Shown: positions 11,370 through 25,273, counted from the stretch's first letter. The stretch is DNA of 64,000 nt from Lichenostomus cassidix (GCA_008360975.2 CM039183.1:49320850-49384849); one strand, 5' to 3'. Made by a program: numbers and translations. Notes: generated by a model not told the origin, from the sequence alone.

Positions 11370-11526
11370 AGTGCTGGTGGATGCCCCATCTCTGAAGTAT
11401 TCAAAGGCAAGGCTGGATGAGGCTTTGAGCGACCTGGTCTAATGGAAGGTGGTCCTGGCTGGAGCAGGGCGGTTGGAACTACGTGGTCTTCTAGGTACCT
11501 TCCAACACAAGCCATTCTGTGATTCC
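11370..11526 (+). mobile_element. CR1 LINE 3'-end fragment
   Basis: The sequence has the gtggatgccccatc segment, ggctggatgaggctttgagc, gacctggtct and the gattctgtgattcc-like end typical of a CR1 3' region. It belongs to the CR1 type that reads gagc(a/g)acctggtct, also seen at 60990-61293, and differs from the gggacatgg type at 1785-1917, 10076 and 30844. Only the last about 155 bases remain. Confidence 0.88.
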
Positions 11527-14079
11527 TCTGCTCAGCACCTGAGAAGTTGTGGCTAAAAAGATTTCTTACATATGCCCTGTTTCTGCAGAGGAGACCTTCA
11601 GGAATTGAAGCCAACAACCTTGTAAGCATTTTATTTTATAAAGGTCACAAAGCCATGGTATTTGGGTCTAAATGCAGCAGTGTTGTGTTGACTAACTTTT
11701 ATAGGGCTTGGCCCTGTACAGCAAAGAAATACAAGAACCAGGGAACAAGGTAAGGGTCAGGGTAACCTATCTGGCTGAACAAAGAAGAATTGAAACTGTC
11801 TCCAAAAGCACAAGTCCTAAAATCCTCCACGTAAAGCCAAATGCAAATAAAGAACACATGCAAACACGTGTTATCTTTAGGTGGAACTCCAGAAGAAACC
11901 CTGGCCCCGGCACCTTGGAAACAGCAATTCAAACCCCAGATGAAGCAGCATTAATGTGATGCTGAGTACCATTAGCTGGGCTTCAGTATTAAGGAATCAC
12001 ATTTCAAGTATCTGTCCTCATGCAAGAAAACTTACTTGGCTTTAGAGTGGACTAAGAGCAGGCTGCAGTGGCAGAAAACTGGAGACTTTAAATCAGAGCA
12101 GCTCAAAATCGAAAAAGAATATTTATATAGTTTAGCCGGCCTTTTCTCTTTCAAGTCCTGATAGAAAGCATACAGACTAATGTCAAGATCTCCTTATGCT
12201 CTGAGAAGCAAAGGGACCCTTTCCCCTTAATTCCATTTTCTGGTGCTCCAGGCATGCATGTGCTCTTTCCTACCGTAACTTTTCAGAGGGCTCTGGGAAT
12301 AAACAGTTTATGGAGGCAAAATAAACAAAAACATATTGTAGCTGGAGGAAGGTTACTTGGATACCAGAGGGATTTTAAGGTCCAATCTCGTTAAATCTAC
12401 TCATTAATTACCTGGAAGGGGAAGTAAGAAACGCATCAGTGATAATCACCAGGGACTGAGAGCAGCTGCCAACACTGCACTGGGGACTAAGAAAGAACAC
12501 AAGAGATTCTAGGGCAATCACAAACACAAGCAGAAAATACAAAAAAAACCCCAAACAACCAAAAAAAAAACCACCAGGAAACAAAACTAGCAGTCTGCAC
12601 ACAGGCAGTGGGAAAAACTGTCAGTAAAACAATTATGAGGAAGCCAACTATGGAACAATAACAGTGTCTGAGAAATTAGACACAGCTTAGACACAATTGC
12701 TGAAAAGTCTGATTTGCTCTGGGCCGAAACACCAGTGGCACATACTGCTCTGGGACAGTTTGGGCCCTCGGGGAAGTGTAACTTCCTCGGGGGATACACC
12801 CTGTCCTGTTCACCAGCTTCCCCTCCCACCCTCACCAGGAGTAGAGCAAAGAAGCATGAAAGGGATCCCCACTTTCCTGACGTCCATTGGGAAAAAGGGA
12901 ATGCTAAAAAAAAAAAAAAAGTGAAATAAAAATTCACATATTTTGGAAGGGGGCAGAATTATCAACCCCCAGACAGGCATAAAGCAGCCCAGCATCTATT
13001 TTACCTTTTTTAGTGTGTCAGGACTCTATTAATAGTGATCCAAAGACACATGTGCAGCTTTACAGCAGCAAAATTAAGGAGGCCTGATATTCCCTTGACT
13101 ACCTCAATGTTGGACGTTTCCACCTAGGAAGCTGGGAGCTCCTCACCCCAGCTCTTCTCTTGCCTGGCCGTCTCCACTATGAAATCAAATTCCCATCAGG
13201 GAACCAGATCTCCTACTTCCTGCATCTCATTTGCAATCTGTGCCACCAGGGAACCAAATTTCCCCATTGTACCTGGATGAACCCTATGGAAATAACATGG
13301 AAATATCTTCCAACAGTCGTATTACAAAGAATTCTGACTCTGCAAAGCATTACATGTTGTGCTGGATACCAAGAGAGGGCTACAAATGTGAAAGAACATA
13401 TCCCACCACATCTATCCCATGATAGGAGAAGCACCTCTCCCAGCTGCCATGATGCCATCTACCATTGCCACCTCTCAGGGAGGCTCTGCTCCCACCAAAT
13501 GGATGCTAAATAGACTGGCTCCATCAAGGACACCACGACTGACATGGAGAACTGTGCATGTATATCCATGTTTAATAGGGACTCCTCATGATCTTTCAAA
13601 TAGAAATGTTTTAGCCACATGAGGTCAGGAATTTTGAAACACCAAACCGCTGTCAACTCACTGAAATGTCTATCAGCTCTCTGAGCACAACTAGAAGAAA
13701 TCCTGCAGTGTCAGTTTTCCTTTGTTGAAACATAACATTGCTAGTGATGTTTCTCTTAGCTGCCCTAATCTGAAAATACAACAGGATGGCAGGGAAATAA
13801 ATTCAAGAAAAGTATGTATACACTTGTACCATTTTTTGAATACTAAAGACTGTACCATTAAAATAAACATGGAAGAAAATGCAGCTCAGACCTGCCAAAC
13901 TCAAGAAAAAAATGATGAGGATTTGCACTCTTTCTGTCCCCGTTCATGTGTTGCTACACAGCAAAGTGCATTCTAATTTGACTGCCAGCTAGCAGGGCTG
14001 TTGGGACATCTAATTAAGCCCTATTTCCTTTTAGAACCAAAGCAATCCATGGAGATGTCCATTTCTGATACCCTGGATG
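11527..14079. other. Non-coding DNA right of CpG island
   Basis: No supported gene. The span holds a plus-strand acceptor/donor pair at 11705-11749 and a minus-strand one at 12036-12062, both treated as unproven exon candidates. A/C-rich tracts lie near 12538-12580 and a 15-base A-run near 12907. The stretch 13150-13620 is unusually stop-poor on both strands but shows no family resemblance. Confidence 0.6.
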
Positions 14080-14117
14080 GATGCCAAATACAATTTTTCT
14101 AAATTGTATTTGGCATC
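14080..14117. repeat. Perfect inverted repeat, 17-bp arms, 4-nt loop
   Basis: The left arm gatgccaaatacaattt (14080-14096) and right arm aaattgtatttggcatc (14101-14117) are exact reverse complements separated by ttct. In RNA two further G-U wobble pairs could extend the stem by two. No terminal duplication or mobile-element sequence was seen around it. The total is too short for a typical pre-miRNA. A template-switch event during replication is a plausible origin. Confidence 0.95.
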
Positions 14118-17100
14118 TGAAACCTTCTAACATGCTTGCTTTTCAAACTGTGCATAACACAAAACCGAAACCAATGGAACAAAAAAAACCCCCAAATAAA
14201 CAAAAACCCCCACCCTGAAAAGCTATGCAAAGAAAACAGTTGGAGTAAAAATAAAATTTTCAATTTGAGGGCTGACACAAGCCACACCATCTAGTCTGCA
14301 AGCAGCTCAATCGCTAAGGAAAGCCAGAGCCAGAACCTACCAGGCCCTGTGGTCTCACTGATGATAAGGGCCAGGAGACAAAGGGAGGTTAGGTCAGCCC
14401 CAGCATATCTTTAAAGAGTCAGCACTGACTCGGAAACCAAGCATAGGAGAAAAAGATATTAACCATTATTTTGATAAGTAAAACCAAATATTCTTACAAC
14501 TCCGGAGCAAGAGAAAAATATTTTGCTATTGTCTCTTGCAGTTGATAGCACATATTATGTTACCCATTCTACTTGAGGACTGAGGGTGGAGTTTCCTCAT
14601 ACAGTGAGGAAGGAAAGAAATATTTTAAAAGTTATTTAAGATTAAGAAAATCATTTGGGGAAAGTTACAGCAAACATAATGAAACAAGTAACTTACTCAA
14701 ATGATCAGGCAGAAAGTATGTCCTTTAAAGCAGAATCCACTGTGAATAATTAAAGTAACCCCATGATTACCTCAAATAACTCAAATTGCTAAATAGTCAC
14801 CATAGCAGGAGGGAAAAAGATGTATCCTGTTGTGCAAAAAATAACGCAGGCGGGTGACTTGTGATGACTGGATCTTTCTAAAATTATCAGTGAAACAATT
14901 AATATACCGTTACTTTCGCACTTCCAGATTTGCAGCTACAGGCCCTTGTCCCACCTTTCAAGACTGACATGAGGAACAGAATTTTCCAAATCTTCAAATG
15001 TAGAAGAAAAAAATGGAAATTTTTGCACCTTTAAGGAGCAGGAATGAACAGAACCAATATAAATATTTAGGGGAAAGAAAGTATGCCCATAATTAGAACA
15101 ACTTTCTTCCAACAAAACCACTGAAACCATTTGAAATTGTTTTCCTAGAGAATTAAATCTAAAGCAACGACCTTTTACTTGAAGGAGGGACACAGTTCCA
15201 CTTTAGTCCTATGAAAATTCGGGAGCCTTTACCTATGTGTCTTTTTTTCATCAAAAGATGATTTTCAATGAAACAACTGTATTTTTATTCCTACCCCATC
15301 TATAGCTAGACTGGTGGAGTTTTCAATTAGATACTGCAGACAGCATTTGTGAAATCCTATTATGGTTTCTGATTATTGCAAACAAAAAGCTCTTCTGTAA
15401 TAAACCCATCAGTGTTTGCAGGTGCAGACACAAAGTGTTTGGCCTTAAAATTAATAAAATAAATGGTTTTAGGAATGGGCTGCCTTAAGTGAGGAAGAAA
15501 ACAAACACAATGAAGTCATGAATTAGTTTGCCTTATCTTTTGTTTGCCTTACTCTTCAGACAAAGGGCACAGAAAGGGCAAAATCTTTTTAAAAGCTGCT
15601 GTAGGTCAAGAAAGGAATCTGTAACCAACTTCTCCAAATTCATTCAGGAATTTCTTTGCCACAGAATTTGAACAAAGAGGACATTCCTGGTTGTGCGGTT
15701 AGGACCAGGGTGTACAGAGGCTTAACACATGACCAGAAGAACACTAATTATATGAAACCAGTGACTGATGGTCCTAAATTTAAAGAGAGGCTAGAGCAAA
15801 AATTCTGAAGAAAAAAACTGGGAAAACAACAGGCAATACAGTAATTTCAATCTGCTGCTAAAAGACCTGCTTCTCAATACAAATAAAGGGTCATTGTTTT
15901 GCAAGGGTTGTGTGCCAAATTAGCTTTGATTAATGGATGTAACAAGGCTTTATTGATAATGTTTACCATTAAAACAAAACAAAAATGCCCCTCACGGGCA
16001 CTTTCATTTGCCCAGTCATCTGTGCATTGCTCCAGAAAATTGCCACAGGTTGGCAAGGGCTTGTTTCCTCAGATTGATGTCGTCAGTATTTCACTAACCC
16101 TGGTAACAGCAAGCACTGAGGAATGCTCTGAGGCCACCTTTGGGTAATCAGGAATACCAAAACCACAGGCAGCATGAAAGACACATGAATTCCCCTGCTA
16201 TCATCCTGGCATCTAAAGACAGCTGCACCATCCTACCAGGATGAGGAGAAAAGAACAGGTTGTTTCCCGAAATACACACAATTACAGCAAGTAGTAACCA
16301 AACAGAGAAATGGTCTTTTATAAAAAAAAACTCCCTAAGGCTGAAACACATGCCAGACCAACACAAAGCAGCAAAGAGAAAAACCAGTTTCCCTTCTGCC
16401 CTACGGTGTACAAGTGTGCAGACACACCATCAGCACTACCTGGGGAGCTGTTTTCATTCACACCATCATAGTGCTTGCATAACAAGAAACAGTTCACTGA
16501 AATATTGAGGTAAAACCAGCAGCACTTAAGGCAGCTCTCTTCTGATTTAAAGCTATGGGCCAAAATATACTCAAATCCTTGACCAAGAATTACAGCAATT
16601 GGCACTTGAGCATGAGCTGTCCTTGGGCAGCAAACTGAGCCAGTGTTCATATCAGTAATTGTGCCAGGGCAGGGTGACAGAGCCATTTGTAGGTTATTAC
16701 AGCTTCACATGTGTGGTGCAATGGGAACTATTTCTGCATTCCCACCTGTTCTGATTCTTTCCTTGCTACAAACCTCAGACAGCCTCGAGGTGTTTTGTGC
16801 CATTGTCCTGGGGTAGAAACATGACTGCTTCTTCACTGAGATCCCAGCATGTGAGACGTGTCAGCGTAGAGCAGCCGGAACAAAATGGGTTATTCCTTAT
16901 TTGACCTGATTAGTTTAATAGATTTGCTGCCTTCCTCACAGTCCCAGCTGAATGACAATCTGACAGAGACTGCAGAGCTGCAGCCCCCTTGGTGTTGACA
17001 GCTCTCCTGTCAGAGCCAGCCAGCACCCGGCTGGAAAGGAGTTGTGCTGCTGAGTGCAGGGCATCTCCTCCCTTTGCAAAACCAGGTCAAGCTGGCTACA

Positions 17101-17638
17101 AGTCAGACACAGAATTTAATACCTGATTCTGCCATTGCATGTCACAGTACCTCATTTCATTCTGAAATGAAAATGCCATGTTTACCATTTATGGCATTAC
17201 ATGCATTACTCAAGGTTAATAAAATTGAGTTAGTAACTCCTGGATGAGAGTTTCCATGTAAGTGTTCAATAGGCTGTAATCAGTCACCCTTACTTATCAG
17301 CTCTTTGGCAGTCTGGACTACAAGGGAGAAAAAGACACAGAAGACTCCATGGAAATTACAAGCAAGTACAAACAAATTTCATTTTCTAAAAGGCAACAGC
17401 CTCCCCTATTCATTAGATTCTATACCTATTTCAGGCATTAAAATTAGACATAAATGACAGAATCAAAATTAAGAGCCTGTTTCTTCCAAAGGTCCCTCTT
17501 TAATTAATGTAGTCATTAGCAAGGTGCCTGCGAGAGTGTGATTCAGAGTATTAAGCCTAATACATAAACTGTGAGTTTCCCCACTCTATTAAGGAGCAAA
17601 CACCTGCATATGCAAAATAAAACAAGCCATGGGGAAGT

Positions 17639-17740
17639 AAAAAAAAAAAAAAAACCCAAAAAAAAAAAAAACCCAACACCAAAAACAAAAACCCAAACCA
17701 AACAAACAACAAACCCAAATCACACATGCAAACAAGCAAA
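17639..17740. repeat. A/C-rich low-complexity tract
   Basis: Two A-runs of about 14 or more bases are separated by ccc, then followed by irregular AAAC, AACC and ACAC units. The minus-strand open frame here (F- and G-rich) is a composition artefact. The origin may be a decayed poly-A end, but no retroelement body precedes it. Confidence 0.85.
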
Positions 17741-20700
17741 AGGAAAGAGAGGCAGCAGGTGACAGGAGCAGGTGTGATGGGGACATGCTGCATGCACCCA
17801 GGCACACAGTGCCTGGAGGGCAGATACTCCTGCAAAGCAGTGAGGTGGGCAAGCCATGCCTCACTCCAGGAGCAGTTCCTATCAAACCTTACCTGCTAAC
17901 TGGCAAGCACAGCTTCTTGTACCATGGCTCATGCACATGGCCCACAGTTCATGCAAGAAGTTGGGAAGAGGTGTGGGCAGAGGCCTCCCTCCTCACCTCC
18001 CATATTCACAATATACACAGGTGCAGTGTTACCAGGGACCTGTGTTACCTTGGAGAAAGTGTGACCAGGAATAACTTCTATTTAACATCTCCACGTGCTA
18101 TTCTCAAGCAAAATGCAGCCCTGTCACTCCCTCTGCTTAGGTGTTCAATCTGACAACTTCTGAGCAGCTTTAGGGAAAACTTTCTATGTGCTTCTCAGAT
18201 CTGTTAATTTGAAGTGAATGGGTAAGGGATGCACCAGTTGCAAAGCACCTAATTCACAGCCCATAATTGCCCTCCAAACACTACAAGTCTACCATGACTC
18301 AATGTCCAGGGAGTCCATCTGCTTCAGGGAGATAAAGTGCCAGGCAGAAGCCGCCATGCCATATGTAAGAGACCCTCTAGAAGGAGCAGAGGGTGTACAT
18401 AGTAATTACCTATCCTTGGGATGGAAAAACATGCCATTCTCTTAAGCGTCCAACATACATGCTCACATGCTGAAAATACACCTTGCTTAGGTTTCAGAAG
18501 CACGTAGGCCTTACATTTTCACAGACTACTTCAGCTCAGGCTTTGGAACAACAAGCTACATATTCAAGTTATAACAGCATTTACACTTCAATTCCCCAGG
18601 GAAAAAGAAAAAAGGAAAACACCACAGTGGGGTTTCTACTTACAAATGCGAAAGAGAGGCTGGTAGATAAATGGTATTCATAGACAAATGTAAGCAAAAT
18701 CAACCAACCACCAAACCAAACAAACCCCCAACAAACAGGTGGATGGCAAACCTAGAGCTTAATTTCTTTATTTTTACTGAAATTCTGCAGCTAAAAGACA
18801 AGAAGAAAATTTATTTCACAATTTAAATCACAAACTGTCAAACCCACCCTTTTTAATTGTCCCAAATATTATAATAGAAGCTAAATATGCTCTTTCAACA
18901 TTCATAAATTTTAGGCATTTAACCACATTCTTAACCTTTAACTTCACTTTCTTTTCATTTGTAACAGATTGAAGGAAAAACAAGAAGTTGTCATATTTGC
19001 AATGTTCTGCCAGAATGGTGAGCTATGACCATACTGGAGACAAAGGTCCCCTCGGTTTTAGAGGAGAATTCATGAGCCAAGTTGGCTAACATTTACATAG
19101 AAACAGAAATTTTCATGTACTCTCTTACTTGATGAGCAGCACACAGGAAAGCACATACAGCATGTTGTTTCAGCTCAAACAGAGCATCCAATCACTGGAA
19201 ACATCCAGTCTGCTTTTTAAAATATAGCTATTTAAGAATAAAATGTGAAGGTCAGGAAACATCACTTTTGACCCCTAGTGATGGGGAAGTATTTGCCCCA
19301 GGTTTTCAGCCTAAGGATAAGCTGGATATCAGAGGGTACCCTGGGAACAAGAAAAAGTATATAAAATGTATAAAAGTATGGAGAAGTTCATGTATCATGA
19401 AATAAAACTGGAAACCTTTCAAAATGATACAGACTTGGAAGAACAGCACCCTGTGTGTTTCTTCATGGCTGCAGAGAAGCAAGCAAAGGAGAGCTGTACC
19501 AGCTCCCGTGCTAATCCAAACAGCACAGAAACTGCGAGACAAATTGGGCTGCACTGTCCTTGTAACTTTGGAAGCACACAGCTAAGTCACGTGCTACTCA
19601 ATTTGTTTGCATTTCCCAACACTGTGGTCTTCTACAGTGCGACCAGCCAAGAGAACTCTGGCTGGAGCTACTCTGCACGTGAAATTCAAGGTGTCCTGCT
19701 GAAGGTGAGGACAGTCAGGGTCTCACTTGACAGCAGCACAGAGTTGCCCAGAAGGAACCAGAGTCTGCCTTGGGAGTTCTCAAACACCAGGGGTTAACTT
19801 CCCCTCTGCCTAAGAAGAGCACCCTTCCGAGACAGCAGCTCTAACACATGGATTCAGCAACACCACACAAGCCTGTTCTTCCCTTCAGCTCCTCCATCCT
19901 AACACAAAACATTCCACCCTCCCCTGAGAGATTAAGGCTCTTCTACACAGTAAACTTACATTAGTTATGGCTCTCGGAGTAGGCAGTGAAACCAGCCAGG
20001 ACTGGGAAATGTCCTTTAGCACAGACTGCTGTTCTCCAGTCACTACTTCCAGGAGAGGCACAGGCACACTAGGATTGCAGCCGGTTAAAAAGCAAGGACT
20101 GAAGCAAATTTATAATGTCATAGAAACTTTTTTTTCTGTTTTTACCTGGAACATTTTGATCAGAGAACAAAGTTTTTTTAGCAAATAATTGGAATGTGGG
20201 AAGGTTTTTATAGAATAAATAACCATGGTAGCTGGATCCATGTTTTTTTGATAAAGCAAAAGTAGACATGTGGGTTTAAAATGACTCTGTGATATCAACA
20301 CTTCTTACTTAAAGTTCTTTCTGTAGCTTACAAATTTTTGCTTAGCAAACCCACTTTCAGAGTCCCATCTATGGTAATATTTGCCAGAAGACATGAGAAA
20401 GACACCAAAGTTCTGATTAAATTTGCTTTTATGTACAAGCATGCAAAAATTGCTACTTCAAGTTTTAGTTAAGTGCAGGACTTGTGACTGTCCCCTGCTG
20501 TTTTAACAGCATGAAATCTTTTGGTTGCCACTGTATATCATGAAAGTTTTACAAAATCCTCTTCTGTGCCACGATACAAATATGCTAAGACAAATAATAC
20601 ATACATCAGTAATAGAAGTAATACCTCTGCTCCCAGCTGTGCTTGCATAAAAGCACAGTATCCAACAGCCCAACCACAAAAACTTGATATAATCTTGACA

Positions 20701-20870
20701 AATTGTTACAAATGCATAGAACTATATCCAATTTTATCTTTGCACACAGCACCTACATGTAAAAGGTACAAGACAGAAAACTGGCTTTTGTATCAAATCT
20801 CTCATTTTTTCCTTTCAAACATTCAAATTTGCATGTGTGCTTATATATACTAAATAAACATTGTTTTCTT

Positions 20871-20950
20871 TAAAAAAAAAATGCCCCTGAACACAAACAA
20901 AACAAAACCAAGCAAGCAAACAAAAATCACAACCAAAACAGAAAAAAGAA
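20871..20950. repeat. A-rich low-complexity tract
   Basis: A ten-base A-run is followed by irregular AAAC and AAGC units. No element body was recognised. Confidence 0.75.
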
Positions 20951-21351
20951 GACTTTCACAAAAGCATATATAAAGCACAGAGTATTTGTTTTGGACTTAT
21001 TCCAGTCTCTTATACAAATGCTTTTTGAGGTTTCCATAAATGATTATTTATGGACCTGCCCAAAGCTTCAAGAATCCTTTTCACAGACACACATGCCCCA
21101 ACACTACAATCCATCATATGTTATGGCTTCTACAAATGCTAACAGCTCCCTTTGGGTTTATGGGCCTTTATCTATGTAGTAACTGACATGGCATTTCCCC
21201 CCTTTGAACACAAGATCTTGTGCAAAAACATACAGGAGAAAAAGCCCAATAAAATGATTTTACATTGGAATAGCAACAAGAAGTCTGGATTTGGTAATCT
21301 TGTTTATGGGAAGTTAATAGTTTTTGGTACTCTTTGGTACATCTAATTACT

Positions 21352-21368
21352 AAAAAAAAAAAAAAAAA
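21352..21368. repeat. Poly-A run
   Basis: Seventeen consecutive A. No target-site duplication or retroposed body was identified beside it. Confidence 0.9.
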
Positions 21369-24300
21369 GGTGATTACTGTTCTGTTCCTGAAACCCCCTT
21401 GTAAACCATATTAATGACTTAAAAATGCATAAATTAAAAATTATTTGGACTAAAGACTGGGGTGATGCTCTGATGCTGCAGTTAGGTAAGATCAGTTGCC
21501 TATCCCCATCCCAAGTTTCTACAGGAAGCACTGAAAATGCAAACTCCAAAATCTAAAAGGTTTTGAGTCTCAACTCTGCCTCTGGAACATGAAGAAAAAT
21601 TCATCTGATAGTATTAAACCTACATGATGCATATTTAAACCACCCACAGGTAGTATAGGCATAGGTAAAGAGCATCATTTTTACTGACATAATAAGGCAG
21701 CACTGATACTGCTACTGTGACGATTCAGTAATTGTTCAGTTTATGGAAATCTGACTCCTTAGTAAGTGTGATGTTCTCAGACCATGATAAGTCATTAGGA
21801 AGTTAACTGACAGCTTTGGTCAGAGTTGTCATCAGGATGTCAGGATTACTTCCATCAGATACACTGCAAGGGCACAAAAGGCTGAGCCCACAAGGAGTTA
21901 CTTATGAATTTAAATTACTTTCAGCATTAAAACAAATTTTCACATTTAGTCTGGCTTTGCAAGGAAAAAAATGGGCATTCCACATGCCCACAGTACTAAA
22001 GACTGAAACTTGTCCAGCAAACAGCAGAAAACCAGTGGCTGCCACCTTCTGAAGTGTGTTTGATCAGTCATTAAAGCACACCAGTTACCTTAGAAACAAG
22101 GTTTCTCTGACTAATGACTGAATAATTTTTCCAGGTAAAACAGCCTGCACTAAAAAGCAGCAAAGACTTTTAACTTTTACAATGCAGAAAGACTGGAAAG
22201 CAAACGAGTGAAATGGAGGGAGTGGATAAAACATGAGAGCAATAAACAGGGACAGGAGCTGGGGGGAGAGCGGGGAAAGCCTCACTGGGTAACAGCTTCT
22301 TCTGATGCATTGCCACCTGTGGCCAGACCTGACTGCTCTTTCTGCTTCTCCAGCACCCAGCCAGAAAAGCTCGCTTAAGATGTTCTGATGCTGCCGTGTG
22401 ACTCATTTCCTTTTCTGGAAAACTAAAGTAAATATGGTGAAACCTTGTGCCATGAACTAACTCGTGTTATCTCTATTCCAGGTTACTTGCTATGTCATAC
22501 TCGTGGTAAACGGCACAGGCACACAGGAACGACTGTCCCATTCTTCCACCCCTCAGAAACCCTTTGCAACACACCCGAGCACCTTTGTTTCAAAGAACCT
22601 CTCTCAGTCTTTTTCCAATAAGGTGGTTTTTAAAGGAATAAAATGCTCTGAGCTTCCGTCTGAAAATACCTGCTACCCCAAGAAGTAAAACAACTGAACA
22701 AAAAATTCTTATTAGAGAGAAGAAACAGAGGGAGTTACAGAGAGTTACAGTGTGCCCTCATTTCAAAGGGCCTCCAGCTGACTGAGGAGGAAGAGGGCTG
22801 AACAAGAAATATTTCAAACAACAAACCTTTATTTTACTGTCAACTTTTACCATCCCTTCTACTAACAGCTTTATGAAACGTGAAGTCTGATTGACGCTAC
22901 CAGTTCCAAAACACTCTGCACTACTGTGTACATTTTAAATAGAAGAACAAAGAGGCAGCCCCTGATTTCCACACATGCACGGACCAGCCACGTAGGACAT
23001 CAGGGTGTGCCCCAGGTTTGCAGTTCCAGTTTACTTTTGTTCTTCTTGCTCATTTTAAACTGACAAATCCAACCAATCGCTACTGTGTGCAAGCTCCGGT
23101 TTGCAGCCAAGGCAGATTAGCCACTTTGCTGGTGAAATACCACGCAACACATGCTGCCTTGTGCCTGTCACCCAGCAGCCTCGTGGGAATGCAATCTGAG
23201 CCTGGAGGAGCAACGGAGCGGCAAAAGAAAAGGTTTAAAAAGACAGGAAGAGAAACAGCTCAGAAAGAATAACAATTCCTTCATTTCCAGCTTCTGTTAT
23301 TAACACTCCTGCCTTTACACGTACAGTTAGGAGAAGGAGAGCCTGTAGCTTGTCAGACTTACTTTTTATCAATTTACCTGAGGGGGAACTGGAGGGAAAA
23401 CCATTCTGATAGCTGAAAAACTATTACCATTTTATCTAGCTTTAAATATTTTGGTTTTCTATATAACACTAACCATCCTGTCAGTCTGCTGTGCCTCTCA
23501 TTTCTTTCTAGTTTGTGTTGATTTAGTGATGTGGTTAATTTGAGCACCAAAGTCAATAGTGTTCTGAGCGCTCAGTTTTACAAAGGTTGGCAAGCAGTAA
23601 TGCAACAGAGCGGTGGAGCAAATTAATTCGAGAACACAAGTGGCCATTTATCACACACATTTTGCCTTTGAACACAAACCCGAGATGGCAACTCTGCCGG
23701 GTATGGATGCTCAAACTCTTCCAACACCGTGCAAGCCTGACTCGCAGCCCAGGGTAAAAGACCTGCAGCTGTGACAAGTTTCTCCTGCCCAAACGTGTAG
23801 CCACTCACTCCCTTCAGACCTGGCAATCCTTGTCAGTCTGGCAGAGGATCCTGCTCAGACAGAAATGCACAGATAGATTTATGATTCAAGCCGATTTTAC
23901 AAATTGAGTCAAATTGTTCCCTGCAAAGAGGAAACAAACCCTGCATAATCTACACCTCCCTCCACCTTCCCTTCATAAAAAAAAGACATATTGTCATCTC
24001 CTCTTTAGGGAGGCAGGGAGGCTTTCATAGCTTGCTGCCCAATTACGGGAGGAATTCTGCCCTCCCCCTCCCTGTACAATGGACTCTTTATGTAAATCAC
24101 ACAGAAAAATTAATACACCATTAATCCATCAGTAAAGCTTCCTTTCCCATCTCTGCCTTGTGGCGTAGGCACGGACTAAGAAAGGCAGCATGGGAAACTT
24201 CATGAAAGTTACATAGAATCCAGCAGTAGAGCTAGTTTGCTCTTCTGATCCGTGCAAGCTCCCACAGGTGTTAGAAGCCTATCTGGCATGGCTGTACAGT

Positions 24301-25273
24301 ATCAATATACCAAGAGTCAAAAGTAAAAATTACTGGTTGCAAATGCAAACTCACTTTTTAGAGGTTTTTCAGCAAAGTAGGTTGAAAAACAATCTTCAAA
24401 GCACAGATTAAAGTTATGTCCTAGTGTGCAGGGAGCAAAGCACAAGCATATACATCCTGTGTTAGTGTTCCTGCACAAAAACCATTTACTAAAGCCACAA
24501 TCTGTTCTGACACGGAAGTGAAATTCTGGTCAAATAGCTATTAACTGCTCCCAGAAATGAAAAGAAATAAAAGGCCCTTTGAAGATCAAATGCCCTTGGA
24601 GCGCCTGCCTGCTCTTACAAAAGTGACCTTACAGCAAAACTGAGTTAACCTTACACTTTCTATTAACAAACTACTGCTCTGGCAGCACAAGAGAAATTAC
24701 AACCAAATCATTCACTTTATTGAGTACTTTTAACCTCGTGTGCACATACACACCCCACTACCTGCCAGCCAGCTACTGGTAACTGTAACTCACCAACTCA
24801 CACGAGCAAACTTTTGAAATTTGTTTCGATTTATGACAAATATGAGGTAATTGGTTATTTAGTGACCCGACAAACTTCATTCAAAAGGAGAACACAAAAT
24901 ATAAAAGTACTTTTAAAAAGTCTCATATAAAATATGTTCCAGATTTGAATATTTCAAGGGCTCATTTAGGGCTGCTTATCTCAAATCCTAGATGTCTGTC
25001 CTCTCTGTGGAGCAATTCCCATCACTTTCTCATCTCATCTCTTTTATTTTGCATCTGGGACCTGTTCTTAATCTGCCCTCATAAAACAAAATACACTTAA
25101 ATTTTTTCAAGTAGGACCATGAGGCGGTCATCCAAGAAAAGCCACCCAGTCATTTAGAAGTGGAGCCTTAAGTGGCTTTTGGTTCCAGATTTTGCATCGA
25201 GATTCTTGCAGCACCTGCCCAAAGGCTCTGCCACCACTGACTCCAGGCTACAAGAAGCATAAAAAAAACTTAC

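Larger units (their letters stand above)
14118..25273. other. Non-coding, AT-rich intronic or intergenic DNA
   Basis: No supported gene over about 11 kb. The A/C-rich low-complexity tracts at 17639-17740 and 20871-20950 and a 17-base A-run at 21352-21368 are listed separately. A plus-strand exon-like pair lies at 19638-19704. A minus-strand donor of high quality (GCAG/GTAAGG) near 17895 has no convincing acceptor partner. Stretches near 16890-17040 and 24000-24220 are complex and TAATTA-containing in the manner of conserved non-coding elements, which only alignment can decide. Confidence 0.65.

Noticed and set aside
13150..13620. Stop-poor segment that looked like a decayed retroelement or processed gene
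   Set aside because: No LTR ends, poly-A end, target duplications or recognisable protein motif on either strand.
19366..19797. 143-codon plus-strand open frame
   Set aside because: No family resemblance and no start or termination context. Only the internal splice-like pair was kept, as a weak finding.
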